A stretch of DNA of 64,000 bases from Micromonospora marina (GCF_900091565.1 NZ_FMCV01000001.1:310001-374000), one strand, 5' to 3'; positions 17,072 through 26,067 are shown, numbered from the stretch's first letter. Made by a program: numbers and translations. Notes: a model not told the origin generated them from the sequence alone.

Positions 17072-17754
17072 CCGCCGAAGACCGCGAAGCGCCATTCCTT
17101 GAAGAAGCAGTCCACGTCCACCAGGCCCGCCTCGGCCAGCCACCGGCACTGCTCGGCCACCGTCGCCGGCCGGTCGTGCCGCATCCGCTCCCGCGCGGCG
17201 GCGATCTCCTCGGCGTCGGAGCCCAGCTCGGTGATCCGGGCCGTCCACACCTCGTCGTAGCGGCGGTCCAGCGCGGAGGTCGGCCCGGCGACCTGCTCGG
17301 CGTTGACGAACACCCCGCCGGGGACGAGCGCGTCAGCGGCCCGCCGGTACAGCGCCCGCTTGCCGGAGTCGTCGAGGTGGTGGACGGCCAGCGCGGAGAC
17401 CACCGCGTCGTAGCGGCCGGCGGGCAGCGGGCCGGCCAGGTCGGCGTGGACCGTGCGGTGCGGCACGCCACGGGCGTCCAGGTGCGCGGCGGCCACCGCG
17501 AGCATGCCGGGGGCGCCGTCCACGAGCGTCAGGCGGACCCCGGGGACGGCCGCGGCCAGCAGCAGGGACAGCAGGCCGGTGCCCGCGCCGAGGTCCAGCA
17601 CCTCGGGGGTACGCCCGGCGGTGAGCGCGGCGCGCAGCGGGGGTGCGGCCACCTCGACAGCGGTGCCGTAGAAGGCGTCGAAGCAGGGCACGAGTCGGCG
17701 CCGGGCCTGGTCGTAGCTGCCGGCCACCGCGTCGAACGCGTCCGCCACGCTCAT
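17044..17754 (-). CDS. class I SAM-dependent methyltransferase
   Basis: 236 residues. Motif I is EVLDLGAGTGLLSLLLA and motif II is LTLVDGAPGMLAVA. The PAGRYDAVVSALAVHHLDD segment, with LVPGGVFVNAEQ, is typical of small-molecule methyltransferases. Substrate unknown. The ATG at 17754 has GGGAG 5 nt upstream; the adjoining ATG at 17757 is too close. It is divergent from nasA, so both read from the 146-bp gap containing the GlnR box. Its last 28 bp overlap the PIN gene tail-to-tail. Confidence 0.75.
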   Translation of the reverse strand: MSVADAFDAVAGSYDQARRRLVPCFDAFYGTAVEVAAPPLRAALTAGRTPEVLDLGAGTGLLSLLLAAAVPGVRLTLVDGAPGMLAVAAAHLDARGVPHRTVHADLAGPLPAGRYDAVVSALAVHHLDDSGKRALYRRAADALVPGGVFVNAEQVAGPTSALDRRYDEVWTARITELGSDAEEIAAARERMRHDRPATVAEQCRWLAEAGLVDVDCFFKEWRFAVFGGQRPGGPAR

Positions 17755-17838
17755 CATTGCTCCCGTCATTTGAGACAAGCTTCCCACATTGCAAACCCCG
17801 CGGAGAACGACGTCACCCACGTGCGGTGTGAAGCGGTC

Positions 17839-17876
17839 GTGACAGGACCGAAACAGAGCAGACCCGGACCGGAAAC
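17839..17876 (+). promoter_or_regulatory. GlnR-binding box upstream of nasA
   Basis: GTGAC-N6-GAAAC-N6-GACCC-N6-GAAAC, with every spacer exactly 6 nt. Three of the four sub-sites are perfect matches to the GlnR consensus GTNAC-N6-GAAAC-N6-GTNAC-N6-GAAAC. It ends 24 nt before the nasA ATG. GlnR is the actinomycete nitrogen regulator that activates nitrate assimilation genes under nitrogen limitation. Confidence 0.8.
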
Positions 17877-17900
17877 CGCCCGACGGCACGCTTTTCCGAC

Positions 17901-20009
17901 ATGACAGACGGTGCACGCACGGCGACGCGAACGGGGTTGCGCCCCGTCGAGGCCGCCACGCACTGCCCGTACTGCGCGTTGCAGTGCGGCATGGTGCTGC
18001 GCGCCACCGGTGACGGTGTCGAGGTCGCCGCACGCGACTTCCCCACTAACCGGGGCGGGCTGTGCCAGAAGGGCTGGACCGCCGCCGACCTGCTCGACCA
18101 CCCGGAGCGGCTCACCACCCCGCTCCTGCGCGACCGGCCCGGCGGCGAGCTGCGGCCGGCGGCCTGGGACGAGGCGCTGGACCGCGTCGCCGCCGGGGTC
18201 CGGGACGTGCAGCACCGCCACGGGCCGGACGCGGTCGCGGTCTTCGGCGGCGGTGGGCTCACCAACGAGAAGGCGTACGCGCTCGGCCGCTTCGCCCGGG
18301 TGACGCTGCGCACCCGGCACATCGACTACAACGGGCGCTGGTGCATGTCCTCGGCCGCCGCGGCCGGGAACCGGGCGTTCGGAATCGACCGTGGACTGCC
18401 GTTCCCGCTCGCCGACCTCGGCCGCGCGGACACGCTGCTGCTGGTGGGCGCGAACCCGGCCGAGACCATGCCGCCGCTGATGCGGCACGTCGCCGACCTG
18501 CGGGAACGCGGCGGCCGGCTGATCGTGGTCGATCCGCGCGCCACCGCCACCGCCCGCCAGGCAGACCTGCACCTGCAACCCCTGCCCGGCACCGACCTCG
18601 CGGTGGCGAACGCGCTGCTGCACATCGCGCTCACCGAGGGCTGGCTGGATCGGACGTACGTCGCGGAGCGGACCACCGGCTTCGACGAGGTCCGGCGGAC
18701 GGTGGCCGGCTACTGGCCGGCGGAGGTCGAACGGCTCTCCGGCGTGTCGGTGGCCGACCTGTACGCGACCGCCCGCGCACTGGCCACAGTGGACCGGGCG
18801 GTCGTCCTCACCGCCCGGGGCGCCGAGCAGCACGCCAAGGGCGTCGACACCGTCACCGCCTTCATCAACCTGGCACTCGCCCTGGGCCTGCCCGGCCGTC
18901 CCGGCTCCGGCTACGGCTGCCTGACCGGGCAGGGGAACGGACAGGGCGGCCGGGAACACGGGCAGAAGGCCGACCAGCTCCCCGGATACCGGCGCATCGA
19001 CGACCCGGCGGCCCGCGCGCACGTGGCCGGGGTGTGGGGCGTCGACCCGGACTCGCTACCCGGGCCGGGTGTTCCGGCGTACCAGCTCCTCGACGCCCTC
19101 GGCACGCCGTCCGGCGCGCAAGCGCTGCTGGTGTTCGGTTCCAACCCGGTCGTTTCCGCGCCCCGCGCGGCGCGGGTCGAGTCCCGCCTGCGTGCCCTGG
19201 ACCTGCTCGTGGTGGCGGACCTCGTCCGCTCCGAGACGGCCGAGCTGGCCGACGTGGTGCTGCCGGTCGCCCAGTGGGCCGAGGAGGACGGGACGATGAC
19301 CAACCTGGAGGGCCGGGTGCTGCGCCGCCGGGCACTGCGCGAGCCACCCGCCGGCGTCCGTACCGAGCTGGAGATCCTCGCCGCGCTCGCCGGACGGCTG
19401 ACCGGCGGGCCCCCGCTGCCGACCGATCCGCGCGAGGTGTTCGCGGAGCTGGGCCGGGCCTCGGCCGGCGGGCCGGCCGACTACGCCGGGATCACCTGGG
19501 ACCGGATCGACGCCGACACCGGCGTGTTCTGGCCCTGCCCGGACCGGGACGGCCCGGACACCCCCCGGCTGTTCGCCGACCGCTTCCCCACCCCGGACGG
19601 CCGGGCCCGGTTCCATCCGGTGACCCACCGGCCGGCCGCCGAGCCGGTGTGCGCCGACTACCCGCTGCACTTCACCACCGGCCGGGTGCTCGCGCAGTAC
19701 CAGTCCGGCGCGCAGACCCGGCGGGTGGCCGCGTTGCGCCGGGCCGCACCCGGCGGCTTCGTCGAGCTGCACCCGGACCTGGCGGCCCGGATCGGCGTGA
19801 CCGAAGGGACACCGGTACGGGTGGTCTCCCGCCGGGGTGAACTGCGCGCGCCGGCCCGGCTCAGCACGGCGATCCGGCCGGACACCGTCTTCGCGCCGTT
19901 CCACTGGCCCGGCGCGCAACGCGCCAACTCGGTCACCAACGACGCCCTCGACCCGGTCTCCGGGATGCCCGAGTTCAAGATCTGCGCGGTCCGGGTGGAG
20001 GCGGCATGA
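17901..20009 (+). CDS. nasA: assimilatory nitrate reductase, molybdopterin catalytic subunit
   Basis: 702 residues of the Mo-bisMGD oxidoreductase family, reducing nitrate to nitrite in the cytoplasm. An N-terminal [4Fe-4S] site is formed by HCPYCALQCGMV plus the Cys in GLCQKGW. The Mo-Cys segment is YNGRWCMSSAAAAG, and GANPAETMPP, GYGCLTGQGNGQGGREHG and the C-terminal molydopterin-binding HWPGAQRANSVTND are typical of Nas enzymes. There is no Tat signal, as expected for the assimilatory type. It overlaps the next gene by 4 nt. No clear ribosome site precedes the ATG. Regulation by GlnR is supported by the box just upstream. Confidence 0.93.
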   Translation: MTDGARTATRTGLRPVEAATHCPYCALQCGMVLRATGDGVEVAARDFPTNRGGLCQKGWTAADLLDHPERLTTPLLRDRPGGELRPAAWDEALDRVAAGVRDVQHRHGPDAVAVFGGGGLTNEKAYALGRFARVTLRTRHIDYNGRWCMSSAAAAGNRAFGIDRGLPFPLADLGRADTLLLVGANPAETMPPLMRHVADLRERGGRLIVVDPRATATARQADLHLQPLPGTDLAVANALLHIALTEGWLDRTYVAERTTGFDEVRRTVAGYWPAEVERLSGVSVADLYATARALATVDRAVVLTARGAEQHAKGVDTVTAFINLALALGLPGRPGSGYGCLTGQGNGQGGREHGQKADQLPGYRRIDDPAARAHVAGVWGVDPDSLPGPGVPAYQLLDALGTPSGAQALLVFGSNPVVSAPRAARVESRLRALDLLVVADLVRSETAELADVVLPVAQWAEEDGTMTNLEGRVLRRRALREPPAGVRTELEILAALAGRLTGGPPLPTDPREVFAELGRASAGGPADYAGITWDRIDADTGVFWPCPDRDGPDTPRLFADRFPTPDGRARFHPVTHRPAAEPVCADYPLHFTTGRVLAQYQSGAQTRRVAALRRAAPGGFVELHPDLAARIGVTEGTPVRVVSRRGELRAPARLSTAIRPDTVFAPFHWPGAQRANSVTNDALDPVSGMPEFKICAVRVEAA

Positions 20010-21478
20010 GCGAGCGCATCGTCGTCGTCGGCTACGGCATGGCCGGCGCCCGGCTCGCCGCCGAGCTGCACGCGCGCGGCGGGAACCATTCGGTCACAGT
20101 GCTCGGGGCGGAGCCGCACCGCGCGTACAACCGGATCATGCTCTCCACGCTGCTCGCCGGGCGCATCGGCGAGCCGGACGTGGAACTGGTCGAAGCAATC
20201 GGGCCGGGCGTCGGGGTCCGCACCGGCGCGGCGGTCACCGCCGTGGACCGGGCCGCCCGCGAGGTGGTCACCGACGACGGCGAGCGGCACGGGTACGACC
20301 ACCTGGTGCTCGCCACCGGCAGCCGGGCCGTGGTGCCGCCGCTGCCGGGCCTCGCCCCGCTGCCCGAGCGGGTCGTCCCGTTCCGCACGCTCGGCGACTG
20401 CCGCCGGATCCTCGCCGCCGCCGAGGGCGCGCGACGCGTGATCGTGCTCGGCGGCGGGCTGCTGGGTCTGGAGGCGGCCCGCGGGCTGGCCGCCCGGGGT
20501 CTCGACGTGACTGTGGTCCACCCGGTCGGCCACCTGATGGAACGGCAGCTCGACCCGCCCGCCGGCGCGGTCCTCGCGGGCACGCTCGCCGGCCTGGGCG
20601 TCCGGTCCCGGCTCGGGGTGCCGGCGACCGCCGTGACCGCCGACGCCGACGGCGTCCGCCTGCACCTGGGCGACGCCGAACCGCTCGACGCCGACCTGCT
20701 GGTGCTCTGCTGCGGGGTACGCCCCGACACCGCGCTCGCCGCGGCGGCCGGGCTCGCCGTCGAGCGGGGTGTGGTGGTGGACGACCGGATGCGGACGAGC
20801 GACCGGCGGATCTCCGCGATCGGCGACTGCGCGCAGCACGACGGCACGCTGACCGGGCTGGTCGCGCCCGCCTGGGCACAGGCCCGGGTGGTGGCCGACG
20901 TGCTGACCGGCGCGGACCCGCTGGCCCGCTACCGGCCCCGGCCGGCGGTGACCCGGCTCAAGGCGGCCGGCATCGACCTGGCCGCGATGGGCGACGTGGC
21001 CGGCACGGGCGACCCGGACGGACCGGTCGAGGAGCTGACCTTCGCCGACCCGGCCCGGGGCACCTACGCCCGGCTGCGCATCCGGGACGAGCGACTGACC
21101 GGCGCGATCCTGCTCGGCGACAATCCGGCGGTCGGCACCGTGGTGCAGCTTTTCGACAGGGGCGCGCCGGTGCCGGCGGACCGGCGTTCGCTGCTGCTCG
21201 GCCGGGCGTTCGGCGAGATGCCGGCCGGACCGGCCGCGTCACCGGCGCTGATGCCGGACGCCGCGACCGTGTGCCGGTGCAACGACGTGAGCAAGGGCGC
21301 ACTGGTGGCGTGCTGGCGGGCGGGCGCCCGGACGGCGGCGGCGCTGTCCGCGGCGACCCGGGCCGCCACCGGCTGCGGCAGCTGCCGGGACGCGGTGGCG
21401 GGCATCGCCGGCTGGCTCGCCGAGGCGGATCCGTCCACAACCGACGAGGTACGCGAGACGGTGGAGGTGGGGTCATGA
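20006..21478 (+). CDS. FAD/NAD(P)H oxidoreductase with BFD-like [2Fe-2S] domain, likely electron donor to NasA
   Basis: 490 residues. The N-terminal FAD site is VVVGYGMAGARLAAEL and the NAD site is VIVLGGGLLGLEAARGL. The C-terminal BFD-like domain has CRCNDVSKG and TGCGSCRD, four Cys for a [2Fe-2S] cluster. It resembles the N-terminal third of NirB but lacks sirohaem domains. Its place between nasA and nirB suggests it passes NAD(P)H electrons to NasA, like the nitrate reductase electron-transfer subunits of Bacillus and Klebsiella, whose symbols conflict, so none is given. It overlaps both neighbours by 4 nt. Confidence 0.85.
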   Translation: MSERIVVVGYGMAGARLAAELHARGGNHSVTVLGAEPHRAYNRIMLSTLLAGRIGEPDVELVEAIGPGVGVRTGAAVTAVDRAAREVVTDDGERHGYDHLVLATGSRAVVPPLPGLAPLPERVVPFRTLGDCRRILAAAEGARRVIVLGGGLLGLEAARGLAARGLDVTVVHPVGHLMERQLDPPAGAVLAGTLAGLGVRSRLGVPATAVTADADGVRLHLGDAEPLDADLLVLCCGVRPDTALAAAAGLAVERGVVVDDRMRTSDRRISAIGDCAQHDGTLTGLVAPAWAQARVVADVLTGADPLARYRPRPAVTRLKAAGIDLAAMGDVAGTGDPDGPVEELTFADPARGTYARLRIRDERLTGAILLGDNPAVGTVVQLFDRGAPVPADRRSLLLGRAFGEMPAGPAASPALMPDAATVCRCNDVSKGALVACWRAGARTAAALSAATRAATGCGSCRDAVAGIAGWLAEADPSTTDEVRETVEVGS

Positions 21479-24006
21479 CCGAGCGGGTCAGCAGGCTGGT
21501 CGTCGTCGGCAACGGCATGGTGGGGCAGCGCTTCGTCGAGGCGCTGCGGGCCCGGGACACCGACGGGCGGTGGCGGGTCACGGTCCTCGCCGAGGAACGG
21601 CGCCCGGCGTACGACCGGGTGCGGCTCTCGGCCGTGTTCGACGGGGTGGACGCCGGTGAGCTGAACCTGCACACCCCCGACGCGGGAGTGGACCTGCGAC
21701 TCGGCGAACCGGCCACCGGCGTCGACCGGGCCCGGCGGGTGGTGACCACGGCGGCCGGCGAGTACCCGTACGACGCGCTGGTGCTGGCCACCGGCTCGTA
21801 CGCGTTCGTGCCGCCGGTCGACGGCACCGATCTGCCAGGCGTCTTCGTCTACCGGACGCTGGACGACCTGTCCGCGATCCGGGAGCACGCCCGGGGCCGC
21901 CGTACCGGCGCGGTGATCGGTGGCGGGCTGCTCGGGCTGGAGGCGGCGAACGCGCTGCGGCTGCTCGGACTCGCCACGAGCGTTGTCGAGTTCGCGCCCC
22001 GGCTGATGCCGGTCCAGGTGGACGAGGCGGGTGGCGCGATGCTCCGGCGGTACGTCGAGGAGCTGGGCGTCACGCCGTACCTCGGGGTGGCCACCACGGC
22101 GCTGCGCACCGGGCCGGACGGCACTGTGGCCGCACTCGACCTGGCCGACGGCCGGACCGTCGACGCGGAGCTGGTGGTGGTGGCCGCCGGGATCCGTCCA
22201 CGCGACGAACTGGCCCGGGTGGCGGGGCTGCCGCTGGGCCCGCGCGGCGGCGTGCTGGTGGACGCGTCCTGCCGGACCGCCGACGAGCGGATCTGGGCGG
22301 TCGGCGAGTGCGCGGCGGTGGACGGGGTCTGCCACGGTCTGGTCGCCCCCGGGTACGCCACCGCCGAGGTGGTCGCGGACCGGCTGCTCGGCGGCGCGGC
22401 GACGTTCCCCGGCGCGGACACCGCCACGAAACTCAAGCTGCTCGGCGTGGACGTGGCCTCGTTCGGTGACGCGCACGGCGTCACCCCCGGCTGCCTCGAC
22501 GTGACGTACACCGATCCGGCCACCCGCTCGTACGCGAAGCTGGTCCTCTCCGACGACGCGCGGACGCTGCTCGGCGGCGTGCTGGTCGGGGACGCGAGCG
22601 CGTACCCGACGTTGCGGGCCAGTGTCGGCGGGCCGCTACCCGCTCCCCCGCTGGCGTTGCTTGCGCCGGCCGGCGGCGCGGGCGCGGGTGCGGGCGCGTT
22701 GCCCGGCACCGCGCAGGTCTGCTCCTGCAACGCGGTGACCCGGGCCGACCTGGACGCGGCGATCGCCGGTGGGGCGACCGACGTGCCGGCGCTGAAGGCG
22801 TGCACCCGCGCCGGTACGAGCTGCGGCTCCTGCGTCCCGATGCTGAAGCAGCTGCTGGACGCCGCCGGGGTACGCCAGTCGACGGCGCTGTGCGAGCACT
22901 TCGACCACAGCCGGCAGGAGCTGTTCGACCTGATCCGGGTGCGGGGCATCAGTACGTTCTCCCGGCTCGTCGCCGAGCACGGGCGCGGCAGCGGGTGCGA
23001 CATCTGCAAGCCGGTGGTGGCCTCGATCCTGGCGTCGCTCGGCACCGGGCACGTGCTCGACGGCGAGCAGGCGTCGCTCCAGGACACGAACGACCACTTC
23101 CTGGCCAACCTGCAGCGCGACGGCAGCTACTCGGTGGTGCCGCGGATTCCCGGTGGCGAGATCACCCCGGAGAAGCTGATCGCGATCGGTGAGGTGGCGC
23201 GCGACTTCCGGCTCTACACCAAGATCACCGGAGGGCAGCGGATCGACCTGTTCGGCGCGCGGGTCGACCAGTTGCCGCAGATCTGGCGCCGGCTGGTCGA
23301 CGCGGGTTTCGAGTCGGGCCACGCGTACGGCAAGGCGCTGCGCACTGTGAAGTCCTGCGTGGGCGACACCTGGTGCCGCTACGGCGTGCAGGACTCGGTC
23401 GGGCTCGCGGTCGCCCTGGAGCTGCGCTACCGGGGCCTGCGTGCGCCGCACAAGCTCAAGTCGGCGGTCTCCGGCTGCGCCCGGGAGTGCGCCGAGGCCC
23501 GGAGCAAGGACTTCGGCGTCATCGCCACCGAGACCGGCTGGAACCTGTACGTCGGCGGCAACGGCGGTTTCCGGCCCCGGCACGCCGACCTGTTCGCCAC
23601 CGACCTGAGCACCGCCGAACTGGTCACCCTGATCGACCGGTTCCTCATGTACTACATTCGCACCGCCGACCGGTTGCAGCGCACCGCCGCCTGGATCGAG
23701 GCCATGGACGGCGGCCTGGACCACCTCCGGTCGGTGCTCGTGGACGACTCGCTCGGGCTCTGCGCCGACCTCGACGCGGCGATGGCCCGGCACGTCACGG
23801 GCTACTCCGACGAGTGGCGCGACGTGCTGGAGGACCCGGACCGGCTGCGCCGCTTCACCTCCTTCGTCAACGCGCCCGACGTGCCCGACCCGTCCATCAC
23901 GTTCACCCAGGAGCGGGGTCAGCCGGTGCCGGTCCGGGGCACGCCCCCGGACGGCGGGCACCGTCGCCAGCCCGTCGTGCTGGGCCTGCCGGAGGTACGC
24001 CGATGA
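21475..24006 (+). CDS. nirB: NADH-dependent nitrite reductase, large subunit
   Basis: 843 residues reducing nitrite to ammonium. Order of domains: FAD/NAD-binding (VVGNGMVGQRF, AVIGGGLLGLEA), BFD-like [2Fe-2S] (CSCNAVTR and CGSCVPM, about 415-475), ferredoxin-like half-domain, then the sirohaem/[4Fe-4S] site C-x5-C (CVGDTWC) with C-x3-C (GCAREC), and DFGVIATETGWNLYVGGNGG. All cluster ligands are present. The ATG overlaps the previous stop, and the stop overlaps nirD, so the whole operon is coupled. It needs sirohaem, whose synthesis genes are not in the window. Confidence 0.96.
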   Translation: MTERVSRLVVVGNGMVGQRFVEALRARDTDGRWRVTVLAEERRPAYDRVRLSAVFDGVDAGELNLHTPDAGVDLRLGEPATGVDRARRVVTTAAGEYPYDALVLATGSYAFVPPVDGTDLPGVFVYRTLDDLSAIREHARGRRTGAVIGGGLLGLEAANALRLLGLATSVVEFAPRLMPVQVDEAGGAMLRRYVEELGVTPYLGVATTALRTGPDGTVAALDLADGRTVDAELVVVAAGIRPRDELARVAGLPLGPRGGVLVDASCRTADERIWAVGECAAVDGVCHGLVAPGYATAEVVADRLLGGAATFPGADTATKLKLLGVDVASFGDAHGVTPGCLDVTYTDPATRSYAKLVLSDDARTLLGGVLVGDASAYPTLRASVGGPLPAPPLALLAPAGGAGAGAGALPGTAQVCSCNAVTRADLDAAIAGGATDVPALKACTRAGTSCGSCVPMLKQLLDAAGVRQSTALCEHFDHSRQELFDLIRVRGISTFSRLVAEHGRGSGCDICKPVVASILASLGTGHVLDGEQASLQDTNDHFLANLQRDGSYSVVPRIPGGEITPEKLIAIGEVARDFRLYTKITGGQRIDLFGARVDQLPQIWRRLVDAGFESGHAYGKALRTVKSCVGDTWCRYGVQDSVGLAVALELRYRGLRAPHKLKSAVSGCARECAEARSKDFGVIATETGWNLYVGGNGGFRPRHADLFATDLSTAELVTLIDRFLMYYIRTADRLQRTAAWIEAMDGGLDHLRSVLVDDSLGLCADLDAAMARHVTGYSDEWRDVLEDPDRLRRFTSFVNAPDVPDPSITFTQERGQPVPVRGTPPDGGHRRQPVVLGLPEVRR

Positions 24007-24350
24007 GGCCCGTCGTCACGCTGGACTGGACCCCGGTCTGCCCGCTGGACCGGCTCGACCCCGACCGGGGCGTGGCCGCGCTCGTCCAGGACGTCCAGGT
24101 TGCGGTCTTCCGGACCACCGACGGCCTGTACGCGGTGGACAACCTCGACCCGGTCGGCGGCGCGTACGTCATGTCCCGGGGCCTGGTCGGCAGCCGGGGC
24201 GGGGTGCCCACGCTCGCCTCGCCGCTGCACAAGCAGGTCTACGACCTCACCACCGGGCGGTGCCTGGACCTGCCGGGCGTGACGCTGCGCCGGCACCCGG
24301 TGCGCTGCCGGGACGGCCTGGTCGAGGTGCGGCTACGGCAGGAGGAATGA
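24003..24350 (+). CDS. nirD: nitrite reductase small subunit
   Basis: 115 residues with a Rieske-like fold: VCPLDRLDPDRGVAAL, VAVFRTTDGLYAVDN, the SPLHKQVYDL strand and the closing PVRCRDGLVEVRL. The CXH and CXXH cluster ligands of true Rieske proteins are absent, as is normal in NirD. It pairs with NirB. Its TGA overlaps the start region of nnaR. Confidence 0.93.
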   Translation: MRPVVTLDWTPVCPLDRLDPDRGVAALVQDVQVAVFRTTDGLYAVDNLDPVGGAYVMSRGLVGSRGGVPTLASPLHKQVYDLTTGRCLDLPGVTLRRHPVRCRDGLVEVRLRQEE

Positions 24351-25438
24351 TGCGGGACGAGCTGGCCGGCTTCACCATCGGCGTCACCGCCGACCGGCGG
24401 CGCGACGAACTGGCCGCGCTGCTCCAGCGGCGCGGCGCGCGGGTGGTGCTCGCCCCGGCGCTGCGGATCGTCCCGCTGGCCGACGACACCGACCTGCGTG
24501 AGGCCACCCGGGCCTGCCTGGAACACCCGCCGGACGTGCTGATGGCCAACACCGGCATCGGCATGCGCGGCTGGCTGGAGGCGGCCGAGGGCTGGGGGCT
24601 GGCCGAGCCGCTGCGCGGCACGCTCGACCGCGCGTACGTGGTGTCCCGTGGTCCGAAGGCGACCGGCGCGATCCGTGCCGCCGGGCTGCGCGAGCACTGG
24701 TCCCCGGAGTCGGAGAGCTGCGACGAGGTGGTCGAGCACCTGGTCCGGCGCGGGGTGGCCGGCCAGGTGGTGGCGATGCAGCTACACGGTGAACGGCAGC
24801 CCGAGTGCGCCGACGCGCTGGTGGCGGCCGGCGCCACGGTGATCGAGGTGCCGGTGTACCGGTGGGCGCCACCGGCCGACCCGGCGCCGCTGCACCGGCT
24901 GATCGACCTGGTGGCCGGGCGTCTCGTCGACGCCGTCACGTTCACCTCGGCCCCGGCGGCCGAGGCACTGCTGCGGGCGGCCGGGGACCGTACCGAGACG
25001 GTGCTGGAGGCGCTGCGCGGCGACGTGCTGGCCGGGTGCGTCGGCACCGTCACCGCCGAACCACTGGTGCGGCGCGGGGTGCCGGTGAGCGCGCCGAGCC
25101 GGGCCCGGCTGGGCGCCCTGGTCCGCACCATCGTCGAGGAACTGCCCCGGCGCACGGTCTCGGTGAAGGCGGCCGGGCACGTGCTGACGCTGCGCGGGCA
25201 CGCCGCGGTGGTGGACGGGGAGCTGCGTCAGCTGGCGCCGGCGCCGATGGCGGTGCTGCGGGCGCTGGCCGCGTCGCCGGGTAAGGTGCTCTCCCGCACC
25301 GCGCTGCTGCGGACGTTGCCGCGCGGCGCCGACGAGCACGCGGTGGAGATGGCTGTCGCCCGCCTGCGGGCCGGGCTGAACGCCCCCCGTGTGGTGCACA
25401 CAGTGGTCAAGCGGGGCTACCGCCTGCGGGTCGACTGA
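24350..25438 (+). CDS. nnaR: HemD-like / winged-helix regulator of nitrate assimilation (NnaR)
   Basis: 362 residues. Residues 1-255 follow the uroporphyrinogen-III synthase fold (FTIGVTADRR, DVLMANTGIGMRGW, FTSAPAAEALL). Residues about 265-362 form an OmpR/PhoB winged helix (LRQLAPAPMAVLRALAAS, KVLSRTALLRTL, VVKRGYRLRVD). This fusion matches NnaR, which in Streptomyces and mycobacteria helps GlnR activate nitrate genes. Enzymatic HemD activity is doubtful. The start at 24350 has GGAGG 4 nt upstream; the ATG at 24347 is too close. It ends the nas operon, inside a terminator hairpin. Confidence 0.85.
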   Translation: MRDELAGFTIGVTADRRRDELAALLQRRGARVVLAPALRIVPLADDTDLREATRACLEHPPDVLMANTGIGMRGWLEAAEGWGLAEPLRGTLDRAYVVSRGPKATGAIRAAGLREHWSPESESCDEVVEHLVRRGVAGQVVAMQLHGERQPECADALVAAGATVIEVPVYRWAPPADPAPLHRLIDLVAGRLVDAVTFTSAPAAEALLRAAGDRTETVLEALRGDVLAGCVGTVTAEPLVRRGVPVSAPSRARLGALVRTIVEELPRRTVSVKAAGHVLTLRGHAAVVDGELRQLAPAPMAVLRALAASPGKVLSRTALLRTLPRGADEHAVEMAVARLRAGLNAPRVVHTVVKRGYRLRVD

Positions 25439-25450
25439 CCCGCAGGCGGT
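25419..25450. terminator. bidirectional terminator embedded in the ends of nnaR and cvnD
   Basis: ACCGCCTGCGGGTC pairs perfectly with GACCCGCAGGCGGT across the loop GACT: a 14-bp stem with a 4-nt loop. The left arm encodes the last NnaR residues, the loop contains the T of its TGA, and the right arm ends on the last base of the cvnD stop. Confidence 0.8.
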
Positions 25451-26067
25451 CAGCCCACCGAGGCCGGGTAGCCGTGCTCGGCCTGGAGGCGGAGCATCGC
25501 GTGCTCGACCACCGTGACGAGCACCTGCTTGACCGAGTCCCGCTGGCGGGCGTCGCACATGACCATCGGCACGTCCGGGGAGATCGCGAGCGCCTCCCGG
25601 ACCTCCTCCAGCTCGTAGTGCGGCGCGTCGCCGAAGCGGTTCAACGCCACGACGTACGGCAGCTTGCGGTTCTCGAAGTAGTCCAGCGGCGCGAACGCGT
25701 CGGTGATCCGGCGGGTGTCCACGAGCACCGCCGCGCCCACCGCGCCCCGGATGATCTCGTCCCACATGAACCAGAAGCGGGTCTGGCCCGGCGTCCCGAA
25801 CAGATAGAGGATCAGGTCCTCGGCCATCGTGATACGGCCGAAGTCCATGGCGACCGTGGTGGTCTCCTTGCCCGGCACCTTCGACGCGTCGTCGATGCCC
25901 ACGCCAGCCGCGGTCATCAGCGCCTCGGTGGTCAGCGGCTGGATCTCGGAGATCGCCCCGACGAGCGTGGTCTTGCCCACGCCGAAGCCACCCGCGATCA
26001 CGATCTTCGCGGAGATGATCTCCCGGCCGCGGCTCGCCCCGTCGGGGTCATAGTTCGCGAAGTCCAC
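25450..26067 (-). CDS. cvnD: conservon GTP/ATP-binding protein CvnD
   Basis: 205 residues, a Ras-like small GTPase. P-loop GGFGVGKTT (around residues 27-35), switch region GKETTTVAMDFGRI, a G3-like FGTPGQTRFWFMW and the G4-like VALNRFGD. In Streptomyces conservons the four proteins CvnA-D form a membrane-associated complex resembling a eukaryotic GPCR system. GTG start with AAGGG upstream; its 5' end overlaps cvnC by 20 nt. It is the last gene of the conservon and convergent with nnaR. Confidence 0.93.
   Translation of the reverse strand: MDFANYDPDGASRGREIISAKIVIAGGFGVGKTTLVGAISEIQPLTTEALMTAAGVGIDDASKVPGKETTTVAMDFGRITMAEDLILYLFGTPGQTRFWFMWDEIIRGAVGAAVLVDTRRITDAFAPLDYFENRKLPYVVALNRFGDAPHYELEEVREALAISPDVPMVMCDARQRDSVKQVLVTVVEHAMLRLQAEHGYPASVG

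Noticed and set aside
24003..24350. Rieske ferredoxin
   Set aside because: Cys/His cluster ligands are absent, as in NirD.
24350..25438. Ordinary uroporphyrinogen-III synthase (hemD)
   Set aside because: The C-terminal winged helix and the place after nirD fit NnaR; no other haem genes are adjacent.
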